From: Lophius americanus
Taxonomy: Eukaryota; Chordata; Actinopteri; Lophiiformes; Lophiidae
Length of the DNA: 64,000 nucleotides
Reading direction: 5' to 3'
Assembly: GCA_037951165.1 (NCBI GenBank)
Contig: JBBDHG010000014.1
Location: 4,463,501-4,527,500, forward strand
A program made the translations under genes and the position numbers. How positions within the stretch are numbered: the first letter of the stretch is position 1; each line of letters starts with the position of its first letter. Below the pieces are notes generated by a model. That model was not told the origin of the DNA and did no database searches. It was given only the letters and a program-made list of their open reading frames with translations. This document shows, in pieces, positions 1-11,306 of the stretch.

Positions 1-554
1 GCTTTGAGCCAAAGCATCAGTTGTTTGTAGCTTGGTTTATGGTAATTTTACAGTCTCTTTGATGCAGCTCTGCTCTCACTGCAGTTGTCCCAGACACACA
101 GCTGGGTCACATGACCTAATTAGTCTACTCACAGCCACAGGTTTGTTTGTTCTTTGTTTGTTTGTTTGTGAACAAGATTACGTAAAAATTTAAAATAGAT
201 TTTTATGAAATTTTACCCAGAGGTAGATTTTGGCATATCCTAGAGGTGATTAAATTCTGGTGATATTATGTTTATGCAGCATTTCGATGTTTTTTGTTTT
301 CATACTAACAAACCATTTTATAGATGATTTTCAAATGTTATGTCATAGTGTGACAAATAACTGGATTGATTTTGGGAGATATTGGTCCTATATTCCTGAT
401 ACTAAGGAGAACTTTTATTGGCAAAAGTTTTTGGGCCATGAATTCTCATTGTTTCGATTTTGTGCAAAGTTGGTGCAGATAAATCAACTCAAGGAGGCCT
501 ATCTTATATTATCATATTTTTCTCTGGAAGTTAACATTTTACTCACGAGGGTCA
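1..554. other. No recognised gene; short (GTTT)n run
   Basis: A/T-rich sequence with a short TTTG/GTTT run near 139-170. The 102-codon open frame at 260-568 has no recognisable motif and runs into the L2-type tail. I assign no function. Confidence 0.5.
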
Positions 555-646
555 CGATCCAAATGTAAAGTGCATTATAAATTAAATGTATTATTATTAT
601 TATTATTATTATTGTTATTATTATTATTATTAATATTATTATTAAA
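555..646 (+). repeat. L2-type LINE 3' tail with (TTA)n
   Basis: The words gatccaaatgtaaagtgcat and then aattaaatg run straight into a TTA microsatellite (about 588-646). The same end recurs at 14.6, 27.7, 33.5, 13.6 and 55.1 kb in both orientations. At 33.5 and 55.1 kb it is attached to recognisable L2/CR1-type reverse transcriptase. The copy here is only the extreme 3' end, as expected of 5'-truncated target-primed insertions. Confidence 0.75.
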
Positions 647-752
647 GTAGATCAATGCAGAAATCAAATCAATATAAAAGTATTTCATTAAAAAAATAAG
701 TAAATAGTTCAGTAAATATCAAGCATGTTCTCTGCTGCCTTATTCATCATAC

Positions 753-1090
753 TACAGTGCCATTGACCTCCAACCTACACCTACATTCACAAATCAACTC
801 TATAATCTCTCTCAAATGGAAATGAAGGATATGGAGACCTGCCTTCCAGACTATCTGGCAGCAGGAATAATTTGTCCAACCTCTTCTCTGGAGGGTAGAG
901 GTAAATTCTTTATGGTTAAAAAAGATAAAACACTTAGATCCAGTATTGATTACCATGGCTTAAATACTATTACTAACCAGAACAAATATCCATTGCCTCT
1001 GATCAGTTCGGCCTTTGTTTCACGTCACAACATGGCAACCTCTTATCTCTGCAATCAAAATGTAACTTTGATTTCCTACCTTTTTCCTAA
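753..1090 (+). pseudogene. Ty3/Gypsy reverse transcriptase fragment
   Basis: An open frame reads through the start of a Gypsy-type RT. A degenerate AIDL segment (Y-S-A-I-D-L) is followed by LAAGIICPTSS, a basic KKDKTLR segment, then SIDYHGLNTIT and KYPLPLISSAF. These correspond to the conserved strand order at the N-terminal side of the RT fingers. The match fades after about 1030 and the frame ends at 1133, before any YxDD catalytic box, so the enzyme is truncated and dead. It lies about 300 bp upstream of the 5' LTR at 1373 and is probably from a different insertion. Confidence 0.75.
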
Positions 1091-1372
1091 ACCTTATAGT
1101 TTTTTCAAGGACCAGTTTTATCAAGGAACATGATCAGCCTCTGTAGGACCTTGCATAATTGTATCTTAAAGAGAAGCGATAATAGGACATCATCTCTGGT
1201 TTGATACCCCAGACCTCTGCAAGGATTTGCTGAACCAGACACATCCAACCAAACTAAGCTGGCTTACAAGTTGTCCCATGCTGGACGTGTTTCATTGTCT
1301 GTAAAGCTGTTTGAGGACTGAATACAACTCTTGTCTAGAAAAAAAATTATTTGGTTGTTTCACCTATTTGGT

Positions 1373-1993
1373 TGTTACAGGCCAGGACTCCCATTGTGGA
1401 GTCCTAGCCCTAAGTGAGGTGTTGATTGCTGCCAGCAGTATATAAATAACATCTCTGCCGCTGCAGCTGTTTTTGGTTTCCACAGGTTCTTTTACTTTAA
1501 CATCATCCACTCACCTCATCCTCTATGTGTAACAGCTGCCTCTGACTGTCTAAGAAGATTTTAAAACTGGAAGGGAGAAAATCTATCTTATAACAACTCA
1601 AAATAGAAGTGCGGATCCTGGACTCACTGAACTTGACTCAACTGTCCCGAGTGTAGATAGGGCCAATGATCCAGCTGCTGTATGAGCGAATGGTTGAGCG
1701 AGAAGTAGAGAGAGCGTGTGCATGCATTAGGAAAAGTGCTGCAGGAAAACACGGAGTTAGCAGAGAGTTTGGGAGAAATCAAGTGACGTTGCATATGTAC
1801 AGCAGGGCTAAGTGTTCTAAAATAAAGGCAGGCTACATTTTCCCAAAAGCAAGGAAAGTCTCCGGTGCCGTGTGTTACTGCCCTGGTTATGAGTAAAGGG
1901 GTTAGTCCCGGGGCTGAAGCCCTGTAGTCAAGAAATTAATATTTCCCCTGTTCCCTGACCATGGATTGGAGCCCGAACAGGAAAAGACTAACA
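1373..1993 (+). repeat. Putative 5' LTR of Gypsy element
   Basis: It begins TGTTACAGGCCAGGACTCC and ends GACTAACA. The block from about 1660 to 1993 is clearly similar to 5635-5935: shared words include gtgctgcaggaaaacacgga, gagtttgggagaaatcaagt and cccgaacaggaaaag. A TATA-like tataaataa lies at about 1440 and AATAAA at about 1821. The upstream half aligns poorly with the 3' LTR, and this copy is about 200 bp longer, so the exact start is uncertain. A primer-binding-site-like stretch tggcgaccaggaagggac follows at 1995-2012. Confidence 0.65.
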
Positions 1994-3167
1994 ATGGCGA
2001 CCAGGAAGGGACAAGCTCACTCAACAAAATACCAGTGGTGAGCAGTAAACAGTGAAATAAACCGAGATATTTTACAAGCTAACTGTCCATCTGCATAAGA
2101 AGCAAAGCTAACATGGCTAAAGCTTTCCGAAGTGCATTGGTAGAACACCTGTTTGGAAAAGTTATTAGCCACTCCCATCCTTTCATGATGCTAACTGCTG
2201 GGCCTGATGATGACATGGAAATTAGGGCAGATAATGTGCGAGTGAGCAGAGAGGGATACAAACATTCCAACCCCTGACAGTGATGCCATATGAGCCCCGT
2301 CAGGCTGAGTTCTCAAGCACAAAATCCTTTGTTAATGCCAACATGTACGGTTGTTGCCGTGAAGACAGCATGGCCAACATCCCATTTCCACATATGCACA
2401 ATCCACAGACTCTTGCTTTCCATCGAAGTTAAACCAACCAGGCATCCCGTCTGCTTCTGCTGTAGAGACGAAGCACCCTGCCCACATAGGGAGCTTCGTC
2501 CAGAGTACGTCCGTACATGACCATTCCACAGGCTTCACCCGCCCTGGGATGCAGCACGCTTGTTGTGACCCCCCAAAAGACATGATTTATCGACAGTCTT
2601 CGACTCTGCAGTTGAAAGAGCCTCCCTCCAAAGGTAGCCGGTCCAAATTATATGCACGTTCATATGCAAGCTCCCCACATTCCTCCGGAAGTGAAGACGG
2701 CTAAGATCATAAAGAGAGGGTCCCCACTCTACGTCCTGTTACTTATGATGGCGCCACTCCTTGCCAAGAGTTCTTACATCGGTTTGAGAGCTGTACAAAA
2801 GCTAATCAATGGTCGGAATATTACAACTGCCGTCCAGCTAAAAATTCTGTCTAGTGGGGGCAGCAGGGCATAAGAACCCCAAGTAATCTAAGTGGGACTA
2901 CAGCCATCTGGTTGAGGAGATGGAGACTGCGTACGGCCCATCTCCACAGCATGCAGCAGCAGTGGCGCTACAGCTGAGATGACGTGTCTATCAAGTGGGT
3001 GTGGCCCTCCATGTTTTAAGAAATTACATTTATGACAGAGTGTCGATAGCCTACAGCAACCGGACTGAGACCAAACAAGACGCCATAGCTGTGGAAGTTT
3101 TCACTAACGCTGTGGGTGACGCAGAGATTGTACAGTGATTGTCAGAGCAGCAGCCCCAAATGTTAGC

Positions 3168-3216
3168 TCAGGTTCATGAAATGAGCTAACAGGTTTATTA
3201 CATTTCATGAACCTGA
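3168..3216. repeat. Snap-back palindrome, 16-bp arms, 17-nt loop
   Basis: The left arm tcaggttcatgaaatg (3168-3183) is the exact reverse complement of 3201-3216. It overlaps a second inverted pair, tgttagctca (3161-3170) with tgagctaaca (3182-3191). Two nested inversions in 56 bp suggest sequential local template switches. Confidence 0.85.
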
Positions 3217-3740
3217 AATGTCATGAACCACTATGAAATCGCCAAGCAAGCAGCATCATATGTCAACAACATGATGCAGGCAGAGGTCCGCCCCCAAACC
3301 GATTGGAGAACACGTGTTGCCGTGGTTCGACTGGGACCCGAAGTGGAGACAGTAGAGCCTGCTGATACCTCGCTCGGATAACCTATTCCCCAGCTATACA
3401 CCGCGTAAACGAAGAGGTAATAAAGAAATGAACTGAGAGGAGATTGGCTGTCATCGCTGTTCAGGTATTTGGCCACATGAAGACAAATTGCTAAGAGAGC
3501 TAGAGCCCCAGTTGTAGCAGACCCCCCTGCAAGCCCAGAGCCCACAGTGCTTCACCTTAAAACCCAAAGTCAGGAGATGAGCATTGTACATGGACTGGAG
3601 GTATGTGCTGTGATGTATACTGGAGCTTTGAGGAATGTATTGCCACTGCGCCATTACAATGCCATCAACCCAGATGTCTGCCCCCACTTCAGCCCCCAAT
3701 GTTTGAGGCTTGAGGTCCTGATTGGTAGTTACCAAAGTCC

Positions 3741-3790
3741 AGGTCTCCTCGACAGGAGACTGGCGGCAAGGTCTTCTGTCGAGGAGACCT
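3741..3790. repeat. Snap-back palindrome, 20-bp arms, one mismatch
   Basis: Positions 3741-3760 (aggtctcctcgacaggagac) are the reverse complement of 3771-3790 with one mismatch. The loop is 10 nt. It lies in the non-coding remains of the Gypsy internal region. Confidence 0.85.
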
Positions 3791-4044
3791 TGCCCATGCA
3801 AACTGCCAAGCCCACCCGTTCTTCCAGTGAATGTCTGCAATCAAGCTGTGCAGTGTGAGTTGGACTCTGATGTCCACCGGGGAATGCTGAGTCCAGTGGG
3901 GGTGATGGGGAACCCAGTTTCTACAGACCGGTTCCAGTGGGGGTAGAGAGAAGATCAGCCCCAGTACCAGTGAGTTTAGTGGGAGTTGTTGAACCTCAGT
4001 CAAGAGGCATGGACAGCTTAGAGCGAGCAAAGAAAATATAGCTG

Positions 4045-5010
4045 ATGAGGACCAATGAAGTTCAACTGTTTGTTGGTTGGTCACTGGAGGAGCTCCGACA
4101 GGCCCAGGAAGCCGATACAGACATCGCACCCATCCTGGCATGGATGGAGGCTAGTGGGGAGCGTCCTTCATGGGTGACCGTTTCACCTCACAGTTCAGCG
4201 AAAAAAACGTATTGGAGTCAATGTGATTATACATCAGAGATGGAGTTCTGGTGAGGCGGTTTTACTGTTTGGACGACACCCAGTTTTACCCATAAGTGCT
4301 GCTTTCTCGTGCTTTCTGGCCTGATGTGTTGAAGCAGATGCATGAGGGCCAGGTTGGTGGACAGTTTGGTGTTGCGCGCACTGTAGCTTGGTTGCAAACC
4401 AGATACTTCTGGTACCGAATGAGGGAAGATGTTGCCCTTTGGTGCAGCCCTTGTACCAGCTGCGCATCCAAAGCCAGACCGCCAAAGACTCCATGAGCTC
4501 CCATAGGTACTGTTTGGGTGGGCACCCCCATGGAACGCATTGCCCTTCACATCATGGGGCCAATGAAAGAGACTAAGCGTCATAACCAGTATGTGCTCGT
4601 AATACAGGACTATTTCACTAAATGGGTGGAAGCTTTCCCTCTTCCTTAATGACAAAGCAGAAACTGTGGCCAACGTGCTCGCCTCACGGAGGGTGTGTCA
4701 CTATGGAGCACCACAGCGACCAAGGCGAAACTTTGGGTCTGCAGTGTTTCAGAAAATGTGCACCTTGTCTGGTATTGAGAAGACTCACACCACACCACAC
4801 CTTTCCTACCCCAGTCTGATGGCCAGGTTGAAAGGTTTAACACCACCCTAAAAAAGATTTTGGCCACCACCGCAGAACATTGGTCCCCTATGCCATGATG
4901 GCCTACCAAGCAACGAAAAACAGTGAATCAGCTTTCACTCCCAACTTCATAATGTTCGCTCAGGAGGTGAGCGAGCCAGTGGATCTGGTAGATGGGCTAC
5001 CCCCAGACCT
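4045..5010 (+). pseudogene. Gypsy integrase, frameshifted remnant
   Basis: Three or more frames together cover a Gypsy-type integrase. The region before the zinc finger reads DTDIAPILAWMEASGERPSW. The HHCC zinc-binding region follows at 4296-4496, with the start degenerate and the end legible as GGQFGVARTVAWLQTRYFWY then SPCTSCASKARP. The catalytic core is scattered over 4500-4850, with QSDGQVERF legible near 4810-4840. The C-terminal part is 4880-5000 (MMAYQATKNSESAFTPNF, then EPVDLVDGLP). Stops and frame changes separate these pieces, so no working enzyme can be made. Position and orientation fit the pol 3' end of the element bounded by the LTRs at 1373 and 5935. Confidence 0.85.
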
Positions 5011-5522
5011 TGGTTTGGCACAACTGTTTTCCGGTGTCTCCAGCGATGGATCTACCAGCTTTGTGTCATCTGATTCGGTGGTGGACTCGGCTGATACCAC
5101 TGGCCGCCTGTTAGCTTCCTCTGCTGAGCGCCCTGCTGTCCCAGGGAGTTTACAGTATAGTGGGGGTGGGGGTGGGGGTGGCATCCAAGTCAACAAAGAC
5201 CACGCCGCCTTCGGAGACCACCAGCCAGGTATGGTGAGTGGGTGGCTCACTGAGGGTTAGTGGACAATTTCAGGGTTCAAGAGACATCTTCCATGTTAAA
5301 GGGAAAGTAAAGTTCAATTTATTAGATCATAATGTTAAACAGTGGCTAATATTTTATGTTAATTTCAAAAAAAATCCCTGGGGAGTAGTAGCCAAATTGG
5401 ACCCGGAACTATGTCCATATTTTGGTTTCTTATTACGAGCATTTTTTTGGATGTAAGGTAATGTTACACTCCTGCTAATATCACACACAATGAACTCTGA
5501 ATCCTCAAAAGGAAAAATGGAT

Positions 5523-5935
5523 TGTTACAGATGAGGACTGTAAATCCATATGTTGCACATTGTTATGTTGAACAATGATATAACTGCCATCCAAAGTATG
5601 GGTAGTGTTGCAAGAGTGCATGGCCACGTTAAGAGCCACTGTGTCTGTGTATGAGTGAGAATGAGAGAGCGGACACATGAGGTGCTGCAGGAAAACACGG
5701 AGTTCGCAGAGAGTTTGGGAGAAATCAAGTGACGTTGTATATGTACAGCAGGGCAAAGTTTTCTAAAATAAAGGCTGAAGCTTCCCAAAAGCAAGTCTCC
5801 GGTGTGGTGTGTTACTGCCCTGGTAAAGAGTAAAGGGGTTAGTCCCGAAGGAGAAACTTCGGCCCTGGAGTAAATAAACGAATATCTCCCCCTTCCCCAA
5901 TCACGGTTTGGAACCCGAACAGGAAAAGGCTAACA
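5523..5935 (+). repeat. 3' LTR of Gypsy element
   Basis: It begins TGTTACAGATGAGG after a purine-rich tract and ends GGCTAACA, giving TGTTA...TAACA termini. Its 3' 300 bp match 1660-1993. The length is 413 bp. It contains AATAAA near 5769. The GC-rich stem ccgaag-gagaaa-cttcgg at 5849-5866 replaces a different sequence in the 5' copy. Confidence 0.75.
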
Positions 5936-6719
5936 CAAGGTCAAGCCCATCCACCTCAACCTCTCCAGTTGGAGGCTATTGACACTCTTTCATATATGGA
6001 GTGATCTCCCCTTGTCTCTTCATTGACCATCGAGTGCTGCTGTTAAACGTCTCTTTCGTCACAATGTTTTCCCCTCAGCTGGGCAGCATGCAGTTCCCCC
6101 CCTTGCCCAGCGACCAGACCTCCTCCAAGTAGGGCCACAACCAGAGAGGTCATCTCGCCCCACTGAAGGACTCTACCTCTGCGTTCATCCTCCCTTGAAT
6201 GGATACCGGGTCACAGTCCTTGGCCGAAGAGCGAGGGCACCTCTCCGACAGATTTCCCCGAACATCTCCTAGCCCGCTTTTCTCCCCCTCAATTCTGATT
6301 AGTTGACTCTATCACAAGGGCTGTGCTCTTCATTAACCCTGTAACACACTGTTTCCACAGTGCCACAATCTATTACATCTTAAAGAAATTCCAGAACTTG
6401 TTACAATTGCTTTCTGCCAAACAAATAGAGTTAACCAAATCTGACTTTGGCTACCTTTTTGATCTCCTGAAACACAGCGGAAAATCAGTTCATCTCAGGT
6501 CCTGTGTTTTCTTCTCACACACCCACTGGAAACTTCCACTTCTTCTTCTTCAATCTCCCTCCGCCAAACCGACTGCCAGTCCCAGCAACACCCATCTCCG
6601 TCTCCAACACCAGCGAACCTCCTTATCCAAACTGTGGTGATACTCAGGGGACTCGCTCATACTGCACAGCGAAGAATTTCAATAGTAATAATCTTAATTA
6701 AATAAACTGCATATCACCA
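5936..6719. other. No recognised gene
   Basis: C/T-rich sequence with short open frames (for example 6323-6640) that show no recognisable domain. It may include decayed retroelement sequence, but I cannot support an assignment. Confidence 0.4.
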
Positions 6720-7870
6720 CCAGCAATATCCTACCAATATCATACGTAAATTCCTTTATTACTTAACATTAACTGGACTCTCTAATTCTGACTGACAACT
6801 AGCTAAAGTCTCAAGATTGCTCCCGATTAACTTTGTCCTCCCAATTCCAACTACTTTAGCTCTCCCAGGCTATCTGACAAAGGTGGAGGTCTGGTGGTTG
6901 TCTATAAGTCAGTTAAAATGCAATAAATTACTATCAGAGAACTTCTAGTGCTTTGAAATACTTGAAAATATTGTAATTTCTTTTGCCCATCAAAATCAAA
7001 TAACAATGTCTTATTGAAACTTTCTGAATTTCTTTGTACGTAGATATGATAGAATCAACATGGCTGGTGATTTCAATATCCATATCGATGACCCATCAAA
7101 CCGTATTGCCAGTGAATTTTTTTAAAACGCAACAAATTCTTTCACCTTTGTGCAAAATGTCTCAGGCTCTCCTTATATCCGCGGGCACCCACTTGACCTC
7201 CTACTCTTGGCTGAAGCATAAACTCCCTCTCAGTTACTGACCTTGTCCTGGACCTTAAATGCTTTCTATTTGACTCCTGCAAACAGGCATTCTCACCAGT
7301 CCTTAAAAGAACAGTACGTTCATCAATAACTAATCTGCACAAAGGTTCTCTCCAGTATTCATAAATTCATTTTAAAGTCCTACTGAGCCATCTCAGGTCA
7401 ATGAACTAGATGGTCAGTCGGGGGCGTCTGAGCCATTATGTCAGACAGCTTGACCTGGTTGTAATGGGGGCTATCAACAATAGATGCAACTGCCCCCATT
7501 ACAACCAGGTCAGTAGCCATTAAATGCATGCTCATCGCTATAAGCAGGAACTGTAGAAGAATTGAGTGGCAATGGAAATAAACAAAACTGAGCATTTATC
7601 TCATGCACATGAAGGAGATCTTAATTTGGCCAAATCAGAAAATCAGAGACGCAAGATCAGTACATTTTTCAGAATTAATCACTAATAATAAACACAATCT
7701 TAGAACCCTGTTTAGCAAGTAAACCGGCTTGTGGAACTTCCACCCACCACTGTCCCTGCATCCTCAACCAATTACCGTGAGTGGTTTTAGGCATTCTTTG
7801 TCTCTAAAGTCACCAATATCAGATCCAATATCATACCACCGGTCAACACCACCAACCAGTAAAAACCAGC
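6720..7870 (+). pseudogene. L2/CR1-type LINE endonuclease and linker fragment
   Basis: Plus-strand frames carry pieces of the apurinic-type endonuclease. A GGGLVVVYK-like glycine cluster lies near 6885-6910. The core motif GDFNIHIDDPSNRIASEF is near 7060-7120, and RGHPLDLLLLAEA is near 7178-7216. Downstream, 7640-7860 reads like the linker before RT (NNKHNLRTLFSK; then NYREWF and KVTNIRSNI). Stops and frame changes are frequent. The snap-back palindrome at 7451-7512 interrupts the element. No RT follows in this orientation. Confidence 0.7.
7451..7512. repeat. Snap-back palindrome, 21-bp perfect arms
   Basis: Positions 7451-7471 and 7492-7512 are exact reverse complements, with a 20-nt loop. 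The left arm starts tgacctggttgtaatggggg. It sits between the endonuclease and linker parts of a LINE fragment. Confidence 0.9.
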
Positions 7871-8054
7871 TCCTATAGTTTACAACTCAATTTACCAAAA
7901 CGTTGAAAAATGTCCGACAGCGAATTTCCCATATACATCCATGCTCCTGGAGCACAGACATTGTACAGACATTGCATTAATTAAGCATTTGAGTACCCCT
8001 GCCGTAGTCTATATACTGTAATCTAACATACTGTAGTTTACCAGGTATCACGAT

Positions 8055-8145
8055 GAAAAGTCCGTTACAGTAATTCAGTTTGGAGGAGACAAATGCGTGG
8101 ACCAGCTTTTCAGCATCACATACGGTGAGCCAGATTCCCTATCTC
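8055..8145 (-). pseudogene. L2-type LINE fragment, RT C-terminal side
   Basis: The sequence gtccgttacagtaattcagt and the following gacaaatgcgtggaccagct closely match 34125-34180, where the minus strand encodes the post-RT segment LSDAEKLVHAFVSSRLDYC. Only about 90 bp are recognisable here. It is opposite in orientation to the LINE fragment just upstream. Confidence 0.7.
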
Positions 8146-8520
8146 TGCAACATTCTTCAGGAAAGATTGTTCTTCAAGGGCTTATCCTAACTCCCACCTG
8201 CATTGTTGCTAACATCACTTGTGAGATGAAGTCTCAGGTTACACAAGCCCAGAGTAAACAACCAGAACCAGGTAACGGTCCTCCCTGTTTGTAGTTGATT
8301 CTCTCCGCTTTCTGGTCCTTCAGTGGCCCCTTTCCTCCTGCGTGACCTGACATTCTGGTATTAGAAGACTACTCAACTTCCTGAGTCAACGGTTCTGATG
8401 GACAACCATGAAGTCTGATATTCAGTTGTACATCTCTGCCTATACCAAACGTAAGTGTTCAGAACAAAACCAAACGCAGTTCAGGCCTGCTCCGCTCATT
8501 ACCCCTACCTACCACATTGC
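8146..8520. other. No recognised gene
   Basis: A 65-codon open frame starting within the preceding LINE scrap continues to 8294 without recognisable motifs. Nothing further can be assigned. Confidence 0.4.
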
Positions 8521-8539
8521 ACTGGACTTTGTCACATGC

Positions 8540-9055
8540 CTCGATTCATATGCAACAAATTTGGACTGAATCGTACCAATGGTTGACAAATTATGTCCGG
8601 AAAACAATTGGAGATAAAGCTCCCACTAGTTTCAGAATAATTAAACTGACCTTCAAATCAATACAGTTCATCTTCGCACTGGGGTGTATTAGGGTATAAA
8701 GTTTGTAAGTGATCCATAAAGTATTTTTTGCGTTATGTCCGGAAAACAGTGTCTTTCGTAAAAACAGCTCCCCGTAGTGAGTTAAATATATAATACTAGA
8801 GTAAAATACAATATTTACATGTAAGAACTGCTTGAGACAATTCATATACACCAAATTTGGACTAAATAGAACCAATGGCTAGGAAGTTCTATCCGAAAAA
8901 CTGTGTTTTTCATAAAAAGCTCCCTCTAGTGAGTACAATGTGAACTATTAGAAAGGATCAAAACATGCACAGGATAGATCTCTTCAAGTCAAATCATATG
9001 ACCAAGTTTGGATTAAATCGGACCAAAACTTGAGAAGTTATGGCCTAACTAGGTC
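8540..9055 (+). repeat. Repeat family with ~150-bp internal units
   Basis: Three units share the order: cattcatatgcaccaaatttggact-like word, then aatcgtaccaatggtt-like word, then attatgtccggaaaaca, then aaagctcccnctagtg. Units start near 8544, 8838 and 8990, with a partial unit at 8735. Two more units lie at 47325 and 47463. The family is unassigned. It is non-coding in every frame I can follow. Confidence 0.75.
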
Positions 9056-9074
9056 CAACTGTCGTCTTGTCTTT

Positions 9075-9125
9075 TCATTTTCCGCTTATCCGGGTCCGGG
9101 TCAGCAAGGTCGACGTAGGTCTAAA
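9075..9125. repeat. Partial dispersed repeat (cgcttatc class)
   Basis: cattttccgcttatccgggt followed by ccgggtcagc resembles the opening of the dispersed repeat that is complete at 21601-21967. Only about 40 bp are present, at the 3' boundary of the Tx1-like LINE. Confidence 0.4.
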
Positions 9126-9223
9126 ATTTGATCCAAGATACCCGCCAGCTGCCTTTAGGGGAAACGTCTGAGCCAAAGACCCCCGTCCACCTCGACTCCC
9201 TGACTCCTGTCAGTGATCGGAGG

Positions 9224-11229
9224 TTAAGTACTTTGACGCAGCTCGAGTACAGCTGCTTCCCTCCGCAAGAGCTGAGGTTCCCAGCACCGGGGTCCCCAGA
9301 GTGAGTAGCCGGTCTCTCCCCTCCACCCAGTCACCAAAAGCAGGACCCGGGCGAAACCCCTGAGTGGAGCAGGCAGCGACCGGCAATCCCCATCCATGAG
9401 ACCCCGTAGGACTCTCGTTGACCGAATACCCGTCATCTCAGCCAGTCTGTCATTTGGAGTCCCTGTGAGGTGTCCCACCTTGGTGATCCCAGCTACAATG
9501 AACTTGCTTCTGAAGGTTGGCGAGGAAAACACGGTATCGGACATTAGGGGATTGTTAAACAATGGCTCCTCAAATAGCCACATTCCAGGCAGGGGGTCAG
9601 TGTGCCGGGAAATGTCCAGGGTCTTCCAGGCATCAATCACCGAGCTGTAGAAGGTGGTGATTCCCGAAAGGTCACACTCAGATGACCTCATCAGGAATAA
9701 CTGCTTGTCAAGCTTGAGGCGACCAGCCTTCCCTTTGTTAAGACATTCTTTAAAAACATCCAACAAGTCATGCTGAAGAATACTCCAGAAGTGTTTTAAA
9801 AAGTCACTGGGTATTCCATCCAATCCTGGGGATTTGCCAGAGGACAACTGGGACACAGCAGTGGTCAGTTCCTCCAGAGAGAGGTCAGAGCCCAGTGTGT
9901 CACGCTCTACTGGACTCAGCTGTGGGAGGTCCTGCAGGAGGTCAGCAGTCGCATCCGCATCACAAACCTCCACCTTAAACAGGTCGGTGTAAAAATCCAC
10001 AGCTAGCCTCCTCATCTCCGAAGGCTCAGCGGTCAGACGTCCGTCCGGTAGACAGAGACAGACCAGATGTTTCCTCTGTGCCTCCGACCTCTCCAAGTTA
10101 AAAAAGAAGCTGGTCGGCGCATCCATGTCCTTTAACATGGTGAATCTGGCCCGACCAGCGCCCCTTTAGCCCTCTCCTGCAGAAAGGAGTTCAGATTCCG
10201 TCCTTGCAGAGCAGTAGATCCTTTTGTGAGGCAGACCCCCTCTCCAGCTCCCTCATATCTGCCTCTAACTGTTCCACAGCTCTCCGAGTTTTCGCGGTGG
10301 AGTAAGATGTGTACTGCTGACAGAAGACCTTGATTTGGGCCTTCCCTACCTCCCACCACTGATCCAGTGAGGGAAAGGAAGCTTTCTCTGATCTCCAATT
10401 TGCCCAAAACAGCTTGAAGTTCTCACAAAATTAAAATCCTGTAAGAGAGTCACATTAAAATGCCAAAAAGATCTCGGTTTCACCGTCGGAGATAACACCA
10501 GCTTTGCTAGGAGTAAATGATGGTCAGTAAAAGCAACTGGAAGGATCTGACAGTTGGCAGCATGAGTAATAAAAGATAGATACCTGTCCAGCCGGGCCGC
10601 ACTAATCCTGCCATCAGTTACTCCGACCCAGGTGTACTCCTTAGCAGAGGGATGTTGGTTCCTCCACAAGTCCACTAGATCCGCCTCTTCCACCATCTTA
10701 GCCAGAAATGTGGAGGATTGAGGGTGGAGCTCCTGTCCCGTCCTGTCCATAGGAACATCACAGCAGCAGTTCCAGCCCCCCCCCCAATATAACACAATCT
10801 TTCTGGCCAATATGTTTCAATGTGTCTGTCACTCTTTTGAAGACCTCCAGACGATCAGGACCATGGTTGGGTGCGTAGACATTCATGAAGCTAAAATTAA
10901 AGCCATGTATTTCTGCATTACAACAGTGGAACAGCATGTGGATACAGTACAACTCTGCCTTTCACAATCTCTGTGCTGGATAAAATCTTTGCTTTTGTAC
11001 TGGGCGAGAACAACACAGCGACTCCAGCGCTGATACTGGAGCCATGGCTGAGGACATGCTGCCCACCCCACCATAAGCCCCAGTCAGTCTCGTTCAGGGC
11101 ATCACTGTGTGTCTCCTGCAGAAATACTACATCTAAATTCTTCTGACTGATGACCTTTGACACGCGCAGTCTTTTTTGTGCTGTTCTACCTCCGTTCATA
11201 TTTAAAGAGGCCACCTTTAAGTTCTGCAT
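9224..11229 (-). pseudogene. Tx1-like LINE ORF2 with RT core deleted
   Basis: On the minus strand, 11229-10918 opens with an apurinic endonuclease start (VASLNMNGGR, then VVFLQETHSD and WGGQHVLSHG). It continues through frames at 10952-10758 (NVYAPNHGPDR) and 10810-10346 (EADLVDLWRNQHP, then LDRYLSF). The last frame, 10138-9224 (305 codons), contains the pre-RT segment DAPTSFFFNLE and the first RT block GKSPGLDGIPSDFLKHFW. It then passes in frame straight into a post-RT domain (KLDKQLFLMRSSECDLSG). The palm with the catalytic aspartates is therefore missing, although the reading frame survived the deletion. The endonuclease half has stops and frameshifts. Orientation and spacing fit the ORF1 just upstream. 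Confidence 0.8.
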
Positions 11230-11306
11230 TTGCTAGGAAAGGATGGACAGAGCAGTGAAAAAGCAGTCAGAAACGGAAGAAGCACCCGGTGTTGTATGAC
11301 CATGGA

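Larger units (their letters stand above)
1994..5522 (+). mobile_element. Internal region of degraded Ty3/Gypsy element
   Basis: This is the space between two similar LTRs, with many stops and frameshifts. The stretch from about 2113 to 3900 is open in short pieces and gives no firm match; a gag-like start (MAKAFRSALVEHLFGK) lies at 2113. RT and RNase H cannot be found and are presumably deleted or decayed. The integrase end is clear (separate entry). A polypurine run (aaaaggaaaaatgg) sits just before the 3' LTR at 5507-5520. The stretch contains two strong snap-back palindromes, at 3168-3216 and 3741-3790. Confidence 0.65.

Noticed and set aside
1391..1412. 8-bp hairpin aggactcc/ggagtcct near the 5' LTR start
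   Set aside because: Arms this short are expected by chance in 64 kb, so it was not counted with the palindromes.
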